NCBI GenBank assembly: GCA_029448655.1
Contig: JACCLO010000014.1
Coordinates: 1,612,001 to 1,676,000 of the forward strand
From: Wolfiporia cocos
Lineage: Eukaryota > Basidiomycota > Agaricomycetes > Polyporales > Phaeolaceae
Length of the DNA: 64,000 nt
Reading direction: 5' to 3'
The notes below the pieces were generated by a model. The model searched no databases, was not told where the DNA came from, and saw only the letters and a program-made list of their open reading frames with translations. Positions 58,654 to 64,000 of the stretch are shown here, in pieces. The first letter of the stretch is position 1; each line of letters opens with the position of its first letter. The position numbers and the translations under genes were made by a program.

Positions 58654-59132
58654 ATGTTTCCCTCCACGGTCCTACTCAAGGAGATCATCAGCACTCCTTT
58701 CAAGCGCTCGCAGCGCGGTCTCTTCCATGGCAAAATGAAGCAGTTTGGCAACAACAACCCGTTCTCGAAGAAGAAGACACGACGGGACTGGCTGCCGAAC
58801 GTTCAGAGCAAGCGGCTCTTCTCCGACACTATGCAGGACTTCCTGAAACTGAAGGTCACGACGCGGGCTCTGAAGACGATCAACAAGGTGCGCCGCTGCT
58901 CTGAGATCGTTTGAGCCGCACTGACGAAGCCTGTGGTGAGTAGTACGGCGGCATCGACGAGTATCTGCTCAAGACGAAGCCTGACCTCCTCGGATGGGAG
59001 GGAATGCGGCTGCGCATTATGATCCGAGAGCGCCGCCATACCAATGCGAAGACCATCGGCGCGCCCCCAGCGCCGGAAGCCGTCACTGCGCCCTCAGTGT
59101 CGGAAGCCACCAGCGCGCCCTCGGCATCGTGA
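58654..59132 (+). CDS. Mitochondrial large-subunit ribosomal protein bL28m
   Basis: Two exons, 58654-58887 and 58944-59132, joined across a 56-nt intron (GTGCGC...GAGTAG, phase 0), giving 140 aa. Exon 1 has the bL28 signature KRSQRGLFHGKMKQFGNN, PFSKKKTRRDWLPNVQ and LKLKVTTRALKTINK. Exon 2 begins YGGIDEYLLKTKPDLLGWEG, as expected for fungal homologues. The start MFPSTVLLKE is chosen by likeness to fungal bL28m starts; the frame is open upstream to 58573. It is a structural protein of the mitoribosome, encoded in the nucleus. The C-terminal 25 residues are an Ala/Pro/Ser-rich tail with an imperfect repeat. Confidence 0.9.
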
Positions 59133-60023
59133 CCCTTGGGGTCGCTCGGCATGTGAGTACTGCGCCCAATAGGCTGCCGCCCACTCTGTTGACTAGGCAC
59201 TCAGGCATCCTTTCGGTCGGAGGCCCAGCCGCCGCATGTATTCATCTGCTGTAGGCTCCTCCAGGACAGCCCTCGACGATTGGGCATACCCCATGTACGA
59301 CTCAGGAGAGGTTATTGCGTACGAATCTAGTAGAGGATGCTCGCGCGGTAATGGGCATGCTCCTTGATCGTTCTGCTCCTTGGGCAATTGCGGAGTTCCC
59401 AGATGCTCCGGGGTGCTTATGAATCATATTACCTGCCCTTTCATCTCACTGGTGTGCATGCCTATACCTGCAAGCTGCATTGTGGCCGAACATGCTTACT
59501 GTGCTCTTGCTTGCTTAAATTATTGCGCACGGCTCATCCGACCTACAAGTTTCTGCTGGACGGTATGCTGTAATCGTTAGCAACATCGTCCAACGCTCTT
59601 CTCGAAGCTCTGGCCGACTCATTCGGACGGTCATGCTTTCACTACAGATCTATGAATTTGATGCAGTTGTCTTTGTGTAAGGAGAGCTAATGTATTGTGG
59701 GTGACATGACAGATGTTTGACAGCAAATGCGGCGAAAGTCAGTGCGTTGTTAATGCAGATCCTCCAGATTGAATAGCAGTAGATACCCGAAGCAGACTAT
59801 TAAAAATGCGCGTGTAAGCGAGATGAAGGAGCGGGCGATGCTGGGGTTGGCAGTGATGTGATGCGGGTCATGAGCTGTGCGTAGACTGTAGTTCATGAGT
59901 GTTCGGTGTGCCAAGGCACGGAAATGATGCTATAAGATACGACCAAGATCCAGGTAGGGTCCAGAAACCCAAAAGTCCCATATGAATACAACCCTTTAGC
60001 GGGGAGCACACTTCAGCAGCTCT
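59133..60023. other. Intergenic, no confident gene
   Basis: A minus-strand 64-codon ORF (59193-59387) has a fairly natural composition but no recognised family, and I do not call it. The interval probably contains the 3' UTRs of the two convergent genes. Confidence 0.4.
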
Positions 60024-61999
60024 TCACCGTATCGGATCCGTGTGTTCAATCCATCCGTCCTCGCCCATGTCCGCTTTCAGGTATGGCGGAGGCGCGTCCA
60101 TCGAGAGCGTAAACTCGTTCCCAAGCTCGACGTCGTCAAAATCGTCGCCGGCGTGTTCCGGGTGGTCAAACAGATCGAGCCTCGCTTGGGACTCCAGCGC
60201 CGGCTTCACAGGCTGGTACAGCAGCGCCGTCGACGGCAGAGCCTGTAGTGGCGGGGGCGGGATGACAATAGGCGTCGGGTGCATGTCCGTGTCGTAGGCG
60301 GGATGCATGCTATGCGTCCGCGGCCGCATCGCGGGCCGCTGCAGCGGAAGCACAAAATCGGCGTCCTTCATCGCTGCCTGTGGGACAAGGCGCGGCGGCA
60401 GCGCCTCCTCCTTCTCCTCTTCCTCCTCATCCTCCTCGCTGACGGGGAACAGCGTCGAGAGGTTGTGCTCGCCCGTGGAGACCTCGAGCAGCGGCCTATG
60501 CACAAAGTCGGGCGTGACGGGCTCACAGCGCGCGAGCGGGGAGCTGCGGAACGGGAGCGCGAGGCCGACGCCGGACGCGGGCGCGCCGCCGAGGAGCGCG
60601 CGGTTCGACCACGCGCGCCGGCGGCTCTTGACCTCGAGCACGGCCTGCATGCCCGCGTCGTTCTGCTCGCGGTCTTCCCGCGCGTCGTCCATGCGCGCGA
60701 CGAGCTGCCGCAGGCGCAGGCACTGCGCGGACAGCGCGGTGTACGCCGCGAGGTCCGCCGCGCTGAACTCGGGCGGCGACGGCGAGCGCGGGAACGGCTC
60801 CGTCGACGCCTGCGTGCGCGGCGCCCGCGCGAACGGCGACGCGCCCGGGCAGTCGACCGGCGTGTGGATCGACGAGCCGTCCGTCTCTGTGCTCGCGCTG
60901 TCCGCGAGCGAGTGCTCCTCCTCCTCCTCCTCGTCGTAGCAGGACGCCTCCTCGACAGAGACGAGCGTCGACCCAGACAGGTCCGATGCGCGCATGCGCC
61001 GCGGCGGGAGCATGCGCATCAGGTCCGGGACCGCCCCGCCCGCCTCCTGCACGAGGCACGCCATGTGTTCCTCCGTCTGGCGGAGCATCCTCTGCGCAGC
61101 CCACAGCGCGTATCCGCCGAGCGGCAGCCGGCTTTTCACCTCCGCAATGACGAACCGCCGGAATGCGTCCACGAGCGTCGACCGCGCGCGGTCCTGCAGC
61201 ACCGCCGACAGCGGCCGCACGGGCGGCTCGGGCATCGGCATCTTTTTGGAGAGGGGGAGGAACGAGGCCGTCGGCTTCCACGAGATCGTCGATGGCCGCG
61301 ACGGCGGAGAGGGCGGCGGCGAGAAGGTGGTCCGCGAGGGCGACGAGTTGCCGAGCTTGTTCAGCCCGGAGATCAGGGACGACAGAAGCGAGCGCTGCTT
61401 CTTGTGCTTCGCTGGCTTGGCCGACACGGGCTGCGGGAGGGCCAGAGGCTCGGGCTTTGGAGACGCCGCTATGCGCTCCTTGTTCAGCGCGATTTTCGAC
61501 TCGTTCAGGTCGTCCAGCACGTCCATGAGTACGTCCATGCAGGCGCTCTGCTTGACCAGCGGCCATTGCATGGTGGGCCCGTTCACGAGCGAGACGGAGA
61601 CGGTTCGCGAGACCATGTCGAACACTAGCTCCTCGATCACCGCAGTTAGCCAGCACGCCTTGTCGAGCGCATGCGTCGTCGTGGGTAGGTCGATCTCGTC
61701 CATGTGCAGACTGTGCAGCTGCGTGGACCACGCAACTGGCATCGGAACACGATCGAAAGTATCCTTGAAGTCGATCGTGTGGTAAACGCGGGGGTGCGTT
61801 TGATCAGCGGGCACGAGGTAGATGAGCATCTTGACGAGCTTGAACGGGTTAGAGCAGGATTAGACAGAAGGAAATACGCCAGTATGAGATAGAGCAGGAT
61901 TTTTGGGAGCACGTCGACACCAATAGTGGTAGACCTGTCAACCCAACCTGAGTCAGCGGCGGTCGCGGAACATACCTTGCGGTATAGGGAGTGATCCAT
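60024..61999 (-). CDS. Long hypothetical host protein, Ser/Pro-rich with acidic runs and PPxY motif
   Basis: A 601-codon ORF (60024-61829) with strongly GC-rich third positions, unlike the retroelements. I do not recognise the family. The N-terminal about 120 residues look folded (MLIYLVPADQTHPRVYHTID..). The middle is Ser/Pro-rich, followed by a helical block (DAFRRFVIAEVKSRLPLGGY), two acidic runs and a C-terminal PPPYLK (PPxY), a type of motif that WW-domain ubiquitin ligases bind. A possible 8-codon first exon (61976-61999, MDHSLYRK) has a perfect AAG|GTATGT donor and could splice to an acceptor at about 61838, which would keep the frame through LVKML. The large opposite-strand ORFs here are composition artefacts. 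Confidence 0.72.
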
Positions 62000-63906
62000 T
62001 ATACGCTGCTGCAGCTTCACAGATATGCAACCCACCTAATACAGGTACACGGTCTCGGAATCCGTATCCTTGGGGCGAGGGGTGTACACGAGCTACGTTT
62101 GGACCAGTCAGTGAAGTGCTCCTCCGCTGTGCAGCAATGTTTGGGTCGCGGGTCCACGACCATTTCGTGACCGTAGTCCTCAACACGGTTGTGCGCGTCC
62201 GAGATATACTCGTCCACAGGACAACTCCCCGTGGACGATGTAGCCCCCAGACCTGCTTCCCGCCGCACAATCAAAGGACTCACCAAACAACTCCGAGACT
62301 GCAGGTGGGCGGGAGCGGGGTCTAGCGCAGATATGCCAGGGACAAGCAATGACGTCTGTGATGCGGGAAACAGGCCGCCTCGTGCTAGGCACTGTTCCGA
62401 AGTGGTGGCCTCCGCGATAACCGTCGAGGGCGAGATTGATGAGGAGCAGACCCCGACGACGGTGAGCGTTGGAAGCAAGAGACAGCGGGAGGGTAAGCGG
62501 CGGGCATGGCTGCCTAGACGAAGGAGTTTAATATTCCCGCTACCCGCCGCTAGGTCCAGCCACATGGCCGATCCGGATCGCTGATGGTGTCCTGTTATGG
62601 CAGATGTTAGGCCTGAATTGGCAGTCGCATCAATTCGGCGGCCCTTGCGAAACCGCGCCAGCCCCGATCGACGCGTCTCTCACTTTGCGCTGCTTGCACT
62701 CTCATGCTGCGCTGCACAGGCCTGCGCGTTCACATCAGAGCCGAAACAGTTCGCGTCGGTGTCTTCTGGCACAAGCTCCGGCAATTGCAAGGCCTTCTCG
62801 AGTGGCGCAGCGATTGTGATGCTCGACGGCCCAACATGTACATGTCCACGGTGGTACAATTCATTATATAGGACTTTCAGCGGGCGGCGCCACATCTCGC
62901 TTGCCAGCGATCTTTCCATACCCCACGGTGTTTCTCAATGCTCCATTTCACATGCAGAAATGATGATGCACATGCACAGTGCGCTTCCAGCAGCGAAGCA
63001 ATGATGCGAGATCGGGCTCTTTATAACCTCAGCCTTCGTACAAGGCTACTCACCGGCGACAGCTGGAGCTCCCGTTCCCGGGCGCAGCAAGTCAAAAGCT
63101 TGTGCCTGGAACTGTCAGAGATGAAGTTGACCTCTTGATGGCCATATATCAGGCACCTACCGGTGCTCTTTCCGAAGCCCCGTTACGTTGACGGGACGGG
63201 AGCTCTATATCAAGCGATGACTAGGGCCAAGTGGTGATTTCACGGGTACCTGAAAGCCTCCGGGGCATATGACAGCATGAGTTGGTGTAATTTGTACTCC
63301 AACCATGGTACATCCAGACGACTTCGTCGAGATGTGAATGCCATTTTGAAAATGAATATACTAGACACACCCCGTGTGTAAGGATTACGACACGAGCCGA
63401 ACGCGCTACCGCGACGAGACGCGCTCACAGCCACTTTGCCAGATCAAAAAATTTGCGTGCTGCCCGAGGGTAGGAAAAGCTCGTATACATCGTCGGTCAC
63501 TGGATTGTAATTGTAGGGCGCGGTGAAATAGACAGGGCGGATCCCCACCGCGGCGGCTATTAACCCACGTGCATGGGCCATGGGATGCTCCCCTCCCCAC
63601 AAAACGATAATCAGTTGAAATAACAATCTGAGCGAACGGGAGTCAGAGCTTCATCGAGGGTACTTCTTATTGACGACAGAAATCAATCCCTTACTTACGG
63701 CTCCTCTCACACAGCCTACCATTCGATAATCAAGTCTCATCAAGATATAAAGCTGGCTTCATTTATAACTGAATGCAGGGTGGTTGCAAGAGGAAGGGAA
63801 ATACGCGGCACTGAATCAGGCCTACGTCCTTTTCATGGTGCTGACATCGAGTAGCTTGTATACACCATTGACGAGGATGCCGCAGAGTTTGGTTGGCATG
63901 AGACAG
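62000..63906. other. No confident gene
   Basis: Several ORFs of 60-180 codons occur on both strands and overlap one another. None shows a recognisable domain or splice structure. Confidence 0.4.
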
Positions 63907-63999
63907 TCTATTTGACGCTAATTAGACCTAATAGCACGAGGTCCCCGGGGCTTTGAAGCTTTGCCCCCGGACCCCTCGCTAATTAGCTGTTAAATAGAT
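63907..63999. repeat. Imperfect inverted repeat with GC-rich core
   Basis: The arms TCTATTTGACGCTAATTAG (left) and CTAATTAGCTGTTAAATAGA (right) flank complementary GC-rich arms (CGAGGTCCCCGGGGC and GCCCCCGGACCCCTCG) and a TTTGAAGCTTT loop. It could fold into a hairpin of about 90 nt or be a palindromic repeat element. Confidence 0.5.
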
Positions 64000-64000
64000 C

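Noticed and set aside
60279..61731. Long opposite-frame ORFs (449 aa plus strand, 402 aa minus strand, 263 aa plus strand) over the host gene
   Set aside because: Their composition is dominated by Arg, Gly and Ala as expected from high-GC third positions of the 601-aa gene; no domain is visible.
62017..62584. Overlapping ORFs of 182 aa (minus) and 131 aa (plus)
   Set aside because: They overlap each other with no domain, codon bias or splice support.

Overview
The window looks like a repeat-rich segment of a filamentous basidiomycete genome. The evidence is short (about 48-64 nt) GT-AG introns, a nuclear gene for mitochondrial ribosomal protein bL28m, a Crinkler-like kinase gene, and several Ty3/gypsy chromoviruses of a kind known from basidiomycetes. 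Roughly 45 of the 64 kb is transposable element. Family names Gy-A, Gy-B and Gy-C are mine.

Layout. 1-9181: Gy-A copy 1 (A1, minus strand), cut by the window start, with an apparently uninterrupted pol. 9182-10065: unassigned sequence and a Gy-B LTR scrap. 10066-13253: broken Gy-A fragment (A2). 13254-22267: decayed Gy-B copy (B1) whose gag carries a solo Gy-A LTR, followed by another Gy-B LTR scrap. 22733-22987: small inverted-repeat element with a second copy at 57305-57571. 23362-25984: multi-exon Crinkler-type gene ending in a protein kinase domain. 26106-27161: Tc1/mariner-like non-autonomous element. 28001-32037: pogo/Fot1-type transposase gene split by a young 1.85 kb non-autonomous LTR element (Gy-C). 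32147-32240: tRNA-like sequence. 33219-38279: solo and partial LTRs. 38524-56883: young Gy-B copy (B3) whose left LTR is split by a complete young Gy-A copy (A3, 38818-48787). 58654-61999: host genes, namely bL28m and a long unidentified protein. The last 2 kb shows no confident gene.

How the elements work. Gy-A is arranged (on the minus strand) LTR - 1 kb leader - ORF1 of unknown function - gag - pol (protease, RT, RNase H, integrase, chromodomain, C-terminal dUTPase). Gy-B is LTR - gag - pol (protease, dUTPase, RT, RNase H, integrase, chromodomain) - overlapping ORF3 with two zinc knuckles. The two families thus carry a dUTPase at two different places in pol. In Gy-A, Gy-B and the coding-free Gy-C, the primer-binding site is not an obvious tRNA match. 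It is perfectly complementary (11, 11 and 13 nt) to a sequence inside the element's own LTR, 31-35 nt downstream of a TATA-like box, which is the signature of Tf1/sushi-type self-priming. Exact 5-bp target duplications support A3, B3, Gy-C and three solo LTRs.

Most noteworthy: the two dUTPase positions, Gy-B ORF3 (nearly constant between copies while the overlapping frame drifts), the pre-gag ORF1 of Gy-A, self-priming in all three families, and the Crinkler-kinase gene.
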